A stretch of DNA of 64,000 nt, from NCBI GenBank assembly GCA_046350375.1, contig JAXMAO010000006.1, positions 124,001 through 188,000 of the forward strand. The letters are read 5' to 3'. Below are positions 35,252 to 44,072 of the stretch, piece by piece (positions within the stretch are counted from its first letter, which is position 1; every line of letters starts with the position of its first letter). The notes under the pieces were generated by a model. The model made no database searches and was not told the DNA's origin. It saw nothing but the letters and a program-made list of their open reading frames with translations. The translations under genes were made by a program, and so were the position numbers. The stretch comes from JAXMAO01 sp046350375. GTDB lineage: Bacteria > Planctomycetota > Phycisphaerae > UBA1845 > UTPLA1.

Positions 35252-36343
35252 ATGCGACTGCTGATCGTCTCGCACTCGAACACGCCCTGGACGCCGCTCT
35301 ATGCGCGGTGGCTGGTGGCCGCCGGCCACGCCGTGCAGGTCGTCAGCATGTCGCCCGACCCGATCGCCGGAGTGCCGCTGCGCTTCATCGGCGTCGAGCC
35401 GTTCGACAAGCGTCGCAACAAGCACCTGTTCGTCACGCGCGTGCCGGCCGTGAGACGGATCATCCGCGAGTCTGCCCCGGACCTGGTGTTCGCGACCTAC
35501 GTCATCTCGAACGGGCTGCTGGCGGCGCTGGCGTGGCGCGGGCCGCTGGCCGTCTCGGCCCAGGGCGGCGACGTTCGGCCGCTGCACCGACCGGGCGACT
35601 GGCGGAACGCGATCCGCGACCGGATCGTGGGCTACGTCTGCCGCCGGGCGGCCGTGGTTCACGCGGTGTCGCAGCCGCTGGCCGACGCGCTGGTCGCGCT
35701 GGGCACGCCCCGCGAGAAGCTGCTGGTCGCGGCGTCGGGCATCGAGCTGAACCGCTTTTCACCCGCGCCGGAGGCGCCGCGCCCGGTCGCCCGGCGGATC
35801 ATTTCGATCCGCAAGCATGAGCCGATCTACGACATCCCGACGCTCGTCGAGGCGCTGGCGCGGCTGGCGGCGCGCGGGCGCGATTTTTCGGCCGAGCTGG
35901 TCGGCGGGGGCTACCTGCTCGAGGCCCATCGCGAGCTGGTGGAGCGGCGCGGCCTGTCGGAGCGGGTGCAAGTGGTCGGCGCAGTGCCGCACGAATCGCT
36001 CGCCGAGCGGCTGCGGGCCGGGGACGTCTACGTCACCACGGCGCGGGCCGACGGCACCAGCGCGTCGCTGCTCGAAGGCATGGCCAGCGGGCTCTTTCCG
36101 GTTGCGACGCGCATCCCCGCGAACACCGCCTGGCTGGAAGAGGGGCGCACCGGGCTGCTGTTCGAGCCGAGTGATCCGGGCGCGCTGGCGGCCGCGCTGG
36201 AGCGGGCGCTCGACGACGCCGAACTGCGCCGGGCCGCGTTCGACGAGAATCGTCGCCGCGTGATGCGCGACGGCGACCTGAACCGCAACATGCGGGCGCT
36301 GGAAGCGAGATTCGCCGCGGCAATCGCTGAGCGGGGGCGCTGA
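35252..36343 (+). CDS. Glycosyltransferase, GT4-type (paralogue B)
   Basis: This 363-residue enzyme is a close paralogue of the gene at 33005: MRLLIVSHSNTPWTPLYARWLVAAGH, then FIGVEPFDKRRNKHLFVTRVP and SNGLLAALAWRGPLAVSAQGGDVRPLH. The C-terminal donor domain has RRIISIRKHEPIYDIPTLVEAL and TTARADGTSASLLEGMASG. The two genes flank the SGNH gene, as if one GT gene was duplicated around it. It transfers a sugar to the lipid-linked unit. The ATG at 35252 lies 19 bp after the SGNH stop. Confidence 0.88.
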   Translation: MRLLIVSHSNTPWTPLYARWLVAAGHAVQVVSMSPDPIAGVPLRFIGVEPFDKRRNKHLFVTRVPAVRRIIRESAPDLVFATYVISNGLLAALAWRGPLAVSAQGGDVRPLHRPGDWRNAIRDRIVGYVCRRAAVVHAVSQPLADALVALGTPREKLLVAASGIELNRFSPAPEAPRPVARRIISIRKHEPIYDIPTLVEALARLAARGRDFSAELVGGGYLLEAHRELVERRGLSERVQVVGAVPHESLAERLRAGDVYVTTARADGTSASLLEGMASGLFPVATRIPANTAWLEEGRTGLLFEPSDPGALAAALERALDDAELRRAAFDENRRRVMRDGDLNRNMRALEARFAAAIAERGR

Positions 36344-36373
36344 GAAGCCGCGCCCGGTGAACGGAACCCAATC

Positions 36374-37684
36374 GTGAAGATCACCATCTTTGGCATGGGA
36401 TACGTCGGCGTGGTCAGCGCGGCCTGCCTGCTGCGCGACGGACACGACGTCACCGGCGTCGATCCGGTCGACGCCAAAGTGAACGACCTGTCGGCCGGGC
36501 GCTCGCCGGTGTCCGAGCCGGGCGTGGCGGAGATGCTGGCGGCCGGACACGCGGCGGGGCGGCTGCGGGCGACGAGTGACCCGGCCGCGGGGCTGGCGGG
36601 CGCCGAGATGGTCTGGATCTGCGTCGGGACGCCGTCGGCGGCCGACGGCTCGGTGCAATTCGCCGCGCTCGACGCGGCGGCGCAGCAGATCGCCGCGGCG
36701 CTCGACCCGGCCCATGCGGCGCCGCTGATCGTGCTGCGCAGCACAGTGCTGCCGGGCACGACTCGCGCCCGGTTGGCGTCGATCATCGACGGCGGGGCGC
36801 GCCGCGCCGGCGCCGCCCCGGCGGACGTGGTCTTCCATCCCGAGTTCCTGCGCGAAGGCTCGGCGGTCGCCGACTTCGACGCACCGCCCAAGATCGTCGT
36901 CGGCGAAACGCGCCCCGGGGCGGCCGACCGGCTGCTCTCGATCTACGCGCGCTACGCGGCGCCGGTCTTCCGGCTGTCGCTCGAGGAGGCCGAGCTGGTC
37001 AAGTATTGCGACAACCTGTTTCACGCCGTGAAGGTCACGTTTGCGAACGAGGTGGGGGCGCTGGCGCGGTCGGTCGGCGTCGACGCCCGGCGCGTCGCGG
37101 AGGTCTTCTGCGCCGACACCAAGCTGAACATCAGCCCGCGCTACCTGCGACCGGGCTTCGCGTTCGGCGGTTCGTGCCTGCCGAAGGACCTGCGGGCCAT
37201 TCTGCGCGAAGCGACGCTGCGGGCGATCGACATGCCGATGCTCCGCGCCATCGCCGCCAGCAACGCCGGGCAGATCGAGTCGTTCATCGCGCGGGTGCTG
37301 GCCCATCGGCCGAAGCTGGCCGGGCTGGTCGGCCTGGCGTTCAAGCCCGGCACCGACGACATGCGCGAAAGCCCGTACGTCGCGGTGGCGAAACGTCTGC
37401 TGGGCGAAGGCGTGGCGCTGCGAATCTTCGACCCGGGCGTCAACCCGGCCCGGCTGATCGGCGCCAACCAGGCGCTGGTCTCGGCGGCGCTGGGCCACCT
37501 CGAACGGCTGCTGGTGACCGGCCTGGCCGAACTGGCCGCCTGCGACGCGATCATCGTCAACCATTCCACGGTTGACGCGGCGCAGGTGCGCGGATGGCTG
37601 GCGGCCGGGCGGCGGGTGTTCGACCTGGTGGGCGTCGAGACGCCGGCCATCCGTCACCCACTCTATGAAGGCATCGCCTGGTAG
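36374..37684 (+). CDS. algD: GDP-mannose 6-dehydrogenase-like enzyme (AlgD family)
   Basis: This 436-residue four-electron sugar-nucleotide dehydrogenase resembles AlgD more than Ugd: MKITIFGMGYVGVVSAACL (NAD site), ICVGTPSAADGSV, NPEFLREGSAV-type HPEFLREGSAVADF, and VKYCDNLFHAVKVTFANEVG with catalytic Lys210. The active Cys268 lies in FGGSCLPKDLRA. AlgD converts GDP-mannose to GDP-mannuronic acid; the related Ugd makes UDP-glucuronate, and sequence alone leaves some doubt. The presence of mannose-1-phosphate guanylyltransferase at 54772 supports the GDP-mannose reading. It sits within the glycosyltransferase series on the plus strand. Confidence 0.85.
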   Translation: MKITIFGMGYVGVVSAACLLRDGHDVTGVDPVDAKVNDLSAGRSPVSEPGVAEMLAAGHAAGRLRATSDPAAGLAGAEMVWICVGTPSAADGSVQFAALDAAAQQIAAALDPAHAAPLIVLRSTVLPGTTRARLASIIDGGARRAGAAPADVVFHPEFLREGSAVADFDAPPKIVVGETRPGAADRLLSIYARYAAPVFRLSLEEAELVKYCDNLFHAVKVTFANEVGALARSVGVDARRVAEVFCADTKLNISPRYLRPGFAFGGSCLPKDLRAILREATLRAIDMPMLRAIAASNAGQIESFIARVLAHRPKLAGLVGLAFKPGTDDMRESPYVAVAKRLLGEGVALRIFDPGVNPARLIGANQALVSAALGHLERLLVTGLAELAACDAIIVNHSTVDAAQVRGWLAAGRRVFDLVGVETPAIRHPLYEGIAW

Positions 37685-37692
37685 GCCGCGCC

Positions 37693-38985
37693 TTGCACAT
37701 CCTTTATGTCCATCAATACTTCGCGACCCGCAGCGGCTTCACCGGCACGCGCTCGTACGAGTTCTCGCGCGAGCTGATCGCCCGCGGCCACCGCGTGACG
37801 ATGATCACCTCCGGCCGCGACAACGCCCCGGAGATGACCTGCCCGCCGGGCCGGTCGAGCATCGAGACCACGGTCGACGGAATCCGCGTCGTGGCGGTCG
37901 CAGCGGGCTACAACAATCCACTGCACGGCACGGGCAAGGGCGGCCTGCGGCGGATGGTCGAGTTCGTCTCGTTCGCGGCTCACGCGGCGGCCGTCGGGCG
38001 CACGCTGCCGCGCCCGGACGTGATCTACGCCACCCACACGCCGCTGCCGGTCGGGCTGGCGGGCGGCGAGCTGGCGGCGTGGCACGCGGCGCCGTTCGTG
38101 TTCGAGGTTCGCGATGTCTGGCCCGACGCGCTGGTCAACATCGGCGCGCTGCGCAACCCGGCGGTGATCGGCTGGCTGTCGAACATGGCGCTGCGGGCGT
38201 ACGGCATGGCCGACCACATCGTGGCGCTGTCGCCGGGCATGAAGGCGGGAGTGGTCGCGGCCGGCGTGCTCGAGTCGAAGGTGACGGTCATTCCGAACGG
38301 CTGCGACCTGTCGCTCTTCCGGCCGGACCGCGACGGGCGCGCTGCGCGGGCGCGGCTGGGGCTGGACAGCGGCTTCGTCGCGACCTACTTCGGCGCGATG
38401 GGCCGCGCCAACGGGCTGAACTACGTGCTCGACGCGGCCGCCGAATTGCAGCGCCGCGGCGTGCGCGACATCACGCTGGTGCTGCACGGCGACGGCGGCG
38501 AGCGAACGGCGCTGCGGGCCCGCGCGGCCGAGATGAATCTGCGCAACGTGGTCTTCAGCGACCCGGTGCCCGACAAGTCGGTGGTCGCCGACCTGGTGGC
38601 CGGCTCGGACGCCTGCCTGACGATCTACGCCGCGACGCAGAAGGAGCAGAGCTGGTCGCCGAACAAGATGTTCGACGCGCTGGCGGGCGGGCGGCCGGTG
38701 CTGGTCAACGTGCCGGGCTGGCTGGGCGAGACGATCGAGTCGGCGCAGGCCGGGCGCTATGTCGATCCGGCGCGGCCGGCGGCGCTGGCCGACGCGCTGG
38801 TGGCGCTGGCGAACCGGCCCGATCGCGGCGCGGCGCTGGGGGCGGCGGCGCGGCGGCTGGCGGAGCGCGAGTTCGCGCGCGAGCGGCTGGCCGATCGGCT
38901 GGAGCGCGTGTTGACGGATGCGGTGGCGCGGCATGCCGGAAGGGAACGGACGGCCGCGATAGCGAGCGAGAGTGCGCATGAGTAA
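37693..38985 (+). CDS. Glycosyltransferase, GT4-type (WbuB-like)
   Basis: This 430-residue GT-B enzyme starts HILYVHQYFATRSGFTGTRSYEFSRELI, the standard opening of WbuB-like transferases (fucosamine or related amino-sugar). It has FEVRDVWPDALVNIGAL, VIPNGCDLSLFRPD, YFGAMGRANGLNYVLDAA and the donor loop TQKEQSWSPNKMFDALAGGRPVLVN. A TTG at 37693 gives the conserved N-terminus. It should transfer a sugar from a nucleotide donor to the lipid carrier or chain. Confidence 0.87.
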   Translation: MHILYVHQYFATRSGFTGTRSYEFSRELIARGHRVTMITSGRDNAPEMTCPPGRSSIETTVDGIRVVAVAAGYNNPLHGTGKGGLRRMVEFVSFAAHAAAVGRTLPRPDVIYATHTPLPVGLAGGELAAWHAAPFVFEVRDVWPDALVNIGALRNPAVIGWLSNMALRAYGMADHIVALSPGMKAGVVAAGVLESKVTVIPNGCDLSLFRPDRDGRAARARLGLDSGFVATYFGAMGRANGLNYVLDAAAELQRRGVRDITLVLHGDGGERTALRARAAEMNLRNVVFSDPVPDKSVVADLVAGSDACLTIYAATQKEQSWSPNKMFDALAGGRPVLVNVPGWLGETIESAQAGRYVDPARPAALADALVALANRPDRGAALGAAARRLAEREFARERLADRLERVLTDAVARHAGRERTAAIASESAHE

Positions 38986-39934
38986 TCCCGGGTCGAGTCC
39001 GCCGGCCGCGGCGCCGCTGACGGCGCAGTTCGCGCCGACGGAGTACGAGTGCTGGACGGTCGAGGACTATGCGCGGCGGCGGGTGGCGCGCGGTCATCGC
39101 GTGCATCGGCATGCCGGCACGTGGTGGGACCAGGTGGGCACGGCGTTCTGCTGGCCGCTCGATCCGCTGGCGGTACTGCCGCCGCGCGGCGTGCGCCCGG
39201 CGTGGACGAAGTCTCCGGCGGGTTATCAGCACCGCGTAGCCGAAGCCGCGGCGGCCAACTCGTACCTGAACCTGATGCTGCTGGAAGACGTGCCGCACTA
39301 CGCCATCGAGCGGCTGGACTCGAAGCGGCGGAACCTGGTCCGCAAGGGGCTGAAGGGGCTGGCGGTCCGCACGCCGAGCGTCGAGGAGTATCGCCGCGAC
39401 GGGCTGCGCGTCGAGCAGGAATTCCACGAGCGGACGCGGTGGAAGTCGCCGCCCGCCGCAGCCGAGTGGCCGGCGTACGTGGACTTTTCGTATCGCGACC
39501 CGGTGATCGATCACAAGCTGGCGGCGTTCGCCGGCGAGCGGATCGTGGGGCTGCTGACCTGGTTCGGGCTGGAGCGGACGGCGTTTGTAACGCACATCTC
39601 CAGCGCGCACGACGGGCTGAAGCTCTGCGCCAACGACGCGCTGCTGTTTACCTGGGCGTCGCTGCTGCGCGACAGCGGGCAGTATGACCGGGCCTGCTTC
39701 TGGCTGCGGTCGGCCAAGCCGTCGCTCGACCAGTTCAAAGCGGAGCACCTGTTCAAGCCGACGGCGCTGGCGGCGCGGCTGGTGCTCAATCCGGTCGCAC
39801 GTCTGATCGCCGCGCGGTGGAAGCCGCAGCACCTCGAGCGGCTGCACGGACTGGACGAGGCGGGCATCCGCGCGTGGCTGGAGCGCAAGTCGGACGGAGC
39901 GGCAGACGCGCCTCCGGCGGCGCCGTCGGCATGA
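38978..39934 (+). CDS. GNAT/FemAB-like acyltransferase
   Basis: This 318-residue protein looks like the GNAT-like acyltransferases of polysaccharide loci (Acetyltransf_6/FemAB-type). It has RRNLVRKGLKGLAVRTPSVEEY followed by EFHERTRWKSPP, then VIDHKLAAFAGERIVGLLTWF, THISSAHDGLKLCANDALLFTWASLLRD, and DQFKAEHLFKPT. Such proteins add an amino acid or acetyl group to a sugar or peptide. Its place in the EPS operon suggests a polymer modification. The ATG at 38978 overlaps the previous stop; a GTG two codons upstream is also possible. Confidence 0.75.
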   Translation: MSNPGSSPPAAAPLTAQFAPTEYECWTVEDYARRRVARGHRVHRHAGTWWDQVGTAFCWPLDPLAVLPPRGVRPAWTKSPAGYQHRVAEAAAANSYLNLMLLEDVPHYAIERLDSKRRNLVRKGLKGLAVRTPSVEEYRRDGLRVEQEFHERTRWKSPPAAAEWPAYVDFSYRDPVIDHKLAAFAGERIVGLLTWFGLERTAFVTHISSAHDGLKLCANDALLFTWASLLRDSGQYDRACFWLRSAKPSLDQFKAEHLFKPTALAARLVLNPVARLIAARWKPQHLERLHGLDEAGIRAWLERKSDGAADAPPAAPSA

Positions 39935-41076
39935 AGGCAGTCGAGATCATCTTCTGGACGGCACTGGCGGCGGTGGCGTATGCGCTGCTGGTCTATCCCG
40001 TGCTGGCCGTTTTGCTGGCGGTCGCGGCGCGGCGGCGGGCGCGGCGCGAGCCGGTCGAGCCGACCGTGTCGATGATCATCGCGGCGTACAACGAAGAGAC
40101 GGCGATCGGCGAAAAACTGGAACAGACGCTGGCGCTCGACTATCCGCGCGACCGGCTCGAGGTGATCGTGGCGTCGGACGGATCATCCGACCGCACCGAC
40201 GCCATCGTGCAGTCGTTCGCCGACCGGGGCGTGCGGCTGTTCCGCGGTCCGGGCCGGCAGGGCAAGACCGGCACGCTCAACGGCGCGGTGGCGATGGCGA
40301 CGGGCGAGATCGTGGTCTTCTCCGACGCGACCGGCGTCTTCAGCCGCAACTCGCTCCGCGAGCTGGCGAGCTACTTTGCCGATCCGACGGTCGGCTGCGT
40401 GACGGGGCGGGTGGCGTATCGCTATGGCAGCGACACCACGTCGCGGGGTTTCCGGGCGTACCAGCGGTTCGCGGTGGCGGTGCGCCGCGCCGAAAGCGAG
40501 TGGGGCAGCGAGACGTCGGTGAGCGGGTCGATCCACGCGCTGCGGCGGACGCTCTATCGGCCGACAAACCCGGCCTATTCACTCGACGTGATCAACGCGG
40601 TGCACGCGGTCGCGTCGGGGCAGCGCGTGCTGTATGCGTACGAGGCGGTCTCGCTGGAGGAGTCTCGCCAGCGGCTGGCGGACGAGTTTCGCTGTCGCGT
40701 TCGAATCGGCGTGCGGGCGACGACGATGGTGCCCTACATCCTGCGGACGCTGCTGTCGGCGGGACGGGTCGGCTACCTGTTTCAGATGATCAGTCACAAG
40801 GTGCTGCGCTGGTGGCTGTGGTTCTTCCTGCTGGTGGCGCTGGCCAGCAGCGGCGCACTGGCGGCGTGGCGCGGCGGATTGTACGGCTGGCTGTTCGCGG
40901 TGCAGGCGGCGGGCTACGCGATCGGAACGGGGGCCACGATTCTAGAGGCGAAGAGGGTGCGGGTTCCGGGGCTGTCCGGGCTGACGCTCTTCGTGGTCGG
41001 AAACGCGGCCATGCTGGTGGGGGCGTTCAAGGCGCTGGTGGGCCAGCGGATGGCGCGGTGGGAGCCGGTGCGATGA
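39931..41076 (+). CDS. Glycosyltransferase family 2, membrane synthase type
   Basis: This 381-residue processive-type GT2 has an N-terminal helix (LAAVAYALLVYPVLAVLLAVAA), then SMIIAAYNEETAIGEKLEQT, VIVASDGSSDRTDAIV, FRGPGRQGKTGTLNGAV and the acidic FSDATGVFSRNSL motif. The segment SGSIHALRRTLYRP is followed by a QRLADEFRCRVR-type motif and three C-terminal helices (WLWFFLLVALASSG and after). It should build or extend a polysaccharide at the inner membrane. The ATG at 39931 overlaps the preceding stop (ATGA). Confidence 0.9.
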   Translation: MKAVEIIFWTALAAVAYALLVYPVLAVLLAVAARRRARREPVEPTVSMIIAAYNEETAIGEKLEQTLALDYPRDRLEVIVASDGSSDRTDAIVQSFADRGVRLFRGPGRQGKTGTLNGAVAMATGEIVVFSDATGVFSRNSLRELASYFADPTVGCVTGRVAYRYGSDTTSRGFRAYQRFAVAVRRAESEWGSETSVSGSIHALRRTLYRPTNPAYSLDVINAVHAVASGQRVLYAYEAVSLEESRQRLADEFRCRVRIGVRATTMVPYILRTLLSAGRVGYLFQMISHKVLRWWLWFFLLVALASSGALAAWRGGLYGWLFAVQAAGYAIGTGATILEAKRVRVPGLSGLTLFVVGNAAMLVGAFKALVGQRMARWEPVR

Positions 41077-42134
41077 GAAGCACGCGGGGGCTTGGAGTGT
41101 CGGCGGGGTTGGTGATGGCCGGTCTGCTGGCCGCCTGCGGCGCGGCGCGCGGCGAGCCGGCGGGACGGGCGACGGCGGGCGCAGGGGTGCGCGTGGCGAG
41201 CGAGGCCGAGCTGCGAGCGGCGGCGGCGCGGTCGGAGCGCGAGAGCGTGAACATCGTGATCGACAGCGCCATCACGGTGCGGCACGGGGTCTATTTTCCG
41301 CCGAGCGAGAGCATCGTGCGGCTGACCGGCGTGACGCCGGAGGCGTCGCTGACGTTTGAGATGGCCTACGGCAGCGCCGCGGCGGCGCGCGACCACCGCG
41401 AAGAGAACGGGCTGGAGTTCCACTGCCGGCAGGCGATCGTGACCGGGCTGACGCTGCACGGCTATGACAAGCGCGGGGCGCTGCTGAAGGGACACACGCG
41501 CGAGCTGCTGTACGTGGGCCACTGCACGTTTGAGGGGGTCGGCACGCGTCAGTATCCGCTGGCGGCCGCGGCCGCGCGCAACGCGGAGGAGACGGTCTGC
41601 AACCACTGCATCGCGGCGCATGAGCTGCGACAGGCGCACGTGTCGGTGGTGAACTGCACGTTTCGGCGGTGCGCGCTGAGTGCCCAGCGCTGGTCGCACT
41701 GCGTGTACGTGTCGGCGCGGTCGGTGGTGGTGATGGGCAACAAGTTTGACGAATGCGGCAACCCGTTTTCGATCGGCGGATCGGCGCCCGGCGCGTCGGT
41801 CACGGTGATCGGCAACGAGGTGAGTCATCCGCAGGCGACGCCCGGGGCCGACGGGCGGGTGCATGCCGCGTTCATGGCGTCGCTGACGGAATCGGACTTT
41901 GCGGCGTATGTCGGGAACCGTTTCGCGGGGCGATTCGAGACGCCGTGGACGGGTCAGCCGACCGCCGGCCTGCACTGGGTCGACTACAACGACTATGGGG
42001 CGGCGGCGGTGGCCGGGCCGTGGGGCGCGCATACCGGGCGCGGCGAGTGGATCGGCTGGGAGAAGTGGCGGTCGATGGGGTTTGACGGCCATTCGACGCC
42101 GCCGCGGGCGACGGAGCAGCCGGGGAATCGATGA
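41073..42134 (+). CDS. Lipoprotein with predicted right-handed beta-helix
   Basis: This 353-residue protein has a signal peptide with lipobox LLAAC (near residue 22), then a body rich in short strand repeats with asparagine/glycine turns and cysteines: QAIVTGLTLHGYDKRGALLKG, ELLYVGHCTFEGVG, AHVSVVNCTFRRCAL, SVVVMGNKFDECGNPFSIGG, SVTVIGNEVSHP. This is the look of a parallel beta-helix, as in polysaccharide lyases, C5-epimerases and tail-spike-like proteins. The target could be the polymer of this locus. It ends with an aromatic-rich segment (TGRGEWIGWEKWRSMGFD). The ATG overlaps the GT2 stop. Confidence 0.78.
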   Translation: MRSTRGLGVSAGLVMAGLLAACGAARGEPAGRATAGAGVRVASEAELRAAAARSERESVNIVIDSAITVRHGVYFPPSESIVRLTGVTPEASLTFEMAYGSAAAARDHREENGLEFHCRQAIVTGLTLHGYDKRGALLKGHTRELLYVGHCTFEGVGTRQYPLAAAAARNAEETVCNHCIAAHELRQAHVSVVNCTFRRCALSAQRWSHCVYVSARSVVVMGNKFDECGNPFSIGGSAPGASVTVIGNEVSHPQATPGADGRVHAAFMASLTESDFAAYVGNRFAGRFETPWTGQPTAGLHWVDYNDYGAAAVAGPWGAHTGRGEWIGWEKWRSMGFDGHSTPPRATEQPGNR

Positions 42135-43150
42135 CCGTGCTGGACGGCGTGGGGCTGGTGCTGTTCGCGATCGTGCCCGGGCTGGTGGCGCTGGAGCTGG
42201 CGCGGTGCGTCTATCTTGAGACGCGGCGCGATCGGGTGCCGATCCTGCTGTATCACCGGCTGATTTCGGGCGAGCGGGCTCGTCGCGGCGAGGTGCGCGA
42301 CGACGAGCCGATCTATGCAGCCTACGACGACGTTTTTGCGGAGCAGATGGAGTATCTGCATCGCGCCGGCTATGCGACACTGTCGCTGGACGAGCTGCGG
42401 GCGGCGCGGAACGGTGGCTGTCTGACGGCCGGGCGGTCGGTGGTCATCACGTTCGACGACGGCTACGAGAGCAACCACTCGCTGGCGTTTCCGGCGCTGC
42501 GGCGGTTCGGCCAGAAGGCGACGATTTTCGTTGCGCCGGAGCCGGACGCGCACACGCGGGCGCTGGTAGCGGGCGTGGACGGGTTTCTGTCGGCCGAGCA
42601 GATGCGCGAGTTGGACGCGAATGGCGTGGCGATCGAGTCGCACACGCTGACGCACTGCATTCTGAACGAGCTGCCCGAGGCGGCGGCGCGGCACGAGCTG
42701 GTGGAATCGAAGCGGCGATTGTCGGAGATTCTGGGGCGGCCGGTGCGGCACCTGGCGATTCCGCGGGCGGGCTACAGCCGGGGCGTGCGGTCGCTGGCGA
42801 TCGCGGCGGGGTATGAGACGATCTGCTGCAACAACAAAGGGACGAGCAACGGGCGCTCGGACCTGTATGCGCTGCCGCGGATCGTGATCGAGCGCGACAT
42901 GAGCGTGGCGGAGTTTGCGGCGCTGTTGCGACCGCGAACGGGCGTGGTGCTGCGCGTGGTGGGGAACATCAAGCGGATTCCGGAGCGGCTGCTGGGGGCG
43001 CGGCGGGCGCGGGCGATCCGGCAGTGGCTCTATCATGGCCCGGCGGCCGGGCTGTTTGTCACGCGGCGACTGAAGCGCGTGGTGGCCGGGGCGGCGGTGG
43101 CGTATGCCGCGGCGGGGCTGTTTTTCTATCACCAGTGGCTGTCGCGGTGA
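42131..43150 (+). CDS. Polysaccharide deacetylase-family protein
   Basis: This 339-residue NodB-type protein has an N-terminal membrane helix (LVLFAIVPGLVALELA), VPILLYHRLISG, the Asp-Asp motif RSVVITFDDGYESNHSLAF, the His motif VAIESHTLTHCIL, and RHLAIPRAGYSRGVRSLAI. It also has a second hydrophobic segment at the C-terminus (VVAGAAVAYAAAGLFFYHQWL). It probably deacetylates the polymer from the membrane. Its overlap with both neighbours (ATGA, GTGA) shows tight coupling. It is a paralogue of the next gene. Confidence 0.85.
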   Translation: MTVLDGVGLVLFAIVPGLVALELARCVYLETRRDRVPILLYHRLISGERARRGEVRDDEPIYAAYDDVFAEQMEYLHRAGYATLSLDELRAARNGGCLTAGRSVVITFDDGYESNHSLAFPALRRFGQKATIFVAPEPDAHTRALVAGVDGFLSAEQMRELDANGVAIESHTLTHCILNELPEAAARHELVESKRRLSEILGRPVRHLAIPRAGYSRGVRSLAIAAGYETICCNNKGTSNGRSDLYALPRIVIERDMSVAEFAALLRPRTGVVLRVVGNIKRIPERLLGARRARAIRQWLYHGPAAGLFVTRRLKRVVAGAAVAYAAAGLFFYHQWLSR

Positions 43151-44061
43151 GGCGGCGGGAGCGGGGCATGGGCTTGCTGGCGCTGACGGTCGTGGCCGCG
43201 GGGGCGGTGGCGCTGCTGGGGGCGGGCGGCTGGATCGTGGCCCAGGAGACGCGCGAGCCGCGGCTGATCTGCCTGATGTATCACCGCTTCGTGACGGCCG
43301 AAGCGCACGCGTCGCTGAGCGGATCGGAGCGGATCTACTCGATGCCGGTCGAGCGGTTCGACGAGCAGCTTTGCTGGCTGAAGTCGCAGGGGTACGTGGC
43401 GGTGTCGATGGCCGAGGCGGCGGCGTTCGCGCGCGGCGAGCGGACGCTGCCGGCGCGGGCGGTGCTGATCACAATCGACGACGGCTGCCGGAGCGTGCTG
43501 ACGCGGGCCGAGGCGGTTCTGCGACGGCACGGGATGCGGGCGATTCTGTTCGTGACGACCGATCCGGCGGCGCGGGTGTTTGCGTCGGGCGGCGAACAGG
43601 CGCGGCTGAGCGACGACGAGCTGCGCGGGCTGGACCCGGCGGTGATCGAACTGGGGGCGCACGGGCGGACGCATCGGCCACTGTCGTCGCTGAGCGACGC
43701 GGAGCTGGCCGCGGAACTGAGCGAGTCGCGGGCGGCGCTGGAGCGCGCCAGCGGTCGGCCAGTGAAAATGATGGCCGTGCCGGGCGGCTGGTATGACGGC
43801 GCGACGGTGCGGGCGGCTTCGGCGGCGGGATACACGGCGATGTGCGTGTCGGACGTGGGGGCGATTCGGGCGGGCGACGACGTGATGCGGCTGCGGCGGA
43901 TCAACGTGGCGGGGACGTATGGGCTGGGGCAGTTCCGGCAGATGCTGTCGCCGGCGGGGGTGGCGCGGCGGCGGATCACGAAGATGGTGCGGTCGATTCC
44001 GCAGCAGGTGGTCGGCGCGCGGCTGTGGGAACGGCTGCGCGGCGGGGCGGGGGCGGAGTAG
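43147..44061 (+). CDS. Polysaccharide deacetylase-family protein (paralogue)
   Basis: This 304-residue protein starts with a basic n-region and a membrane helix (LALTVVAAGAVALLGAGGWIV), then PRLICLMYHRFVTAE, the first motif AVLITIDDGCRS (TIDDG instead of TFDDG), the His motif LGAHGRTHRPL, and VKMMAVPGGWYDGATV. The C-terminal tail KMVRSIPQQVVGARLWERL resembles the tail of the preceding gene. GTG at 43147 overlaps the previous stop; an ATG seven codons later is the alternative. Deacetylation of the surface polymer is the likely role. Confidence 0.82.
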   Translation: MRRRERGMGLLALTVVAAGAVALLGAGGWIVAQETREPRLICLMYHRFVTAEAHASLSGSERIYSMPVERFDEQLCWLKSQGYVAVSMAEAAAFARGERTLPARAVLITIDDGCRSVLTRAEAVLRRHGMRAILFVTTDPAARVFASGGEQARLSDDELRGLDPAVIELGAHGRTHRPLSSLSDAELAAELSESRAALERASGRPVKMMAVPGGWYDGATVRAASAAGYTAMCVSDVGAIRAGDDVMRLRRINVAGTYGLGQFRQMLSPAGVARRRITKMVRSIPQQVVGARLWERLRGGAGAE

Positions 44062-44072
44062 CGAGCAGTCGC

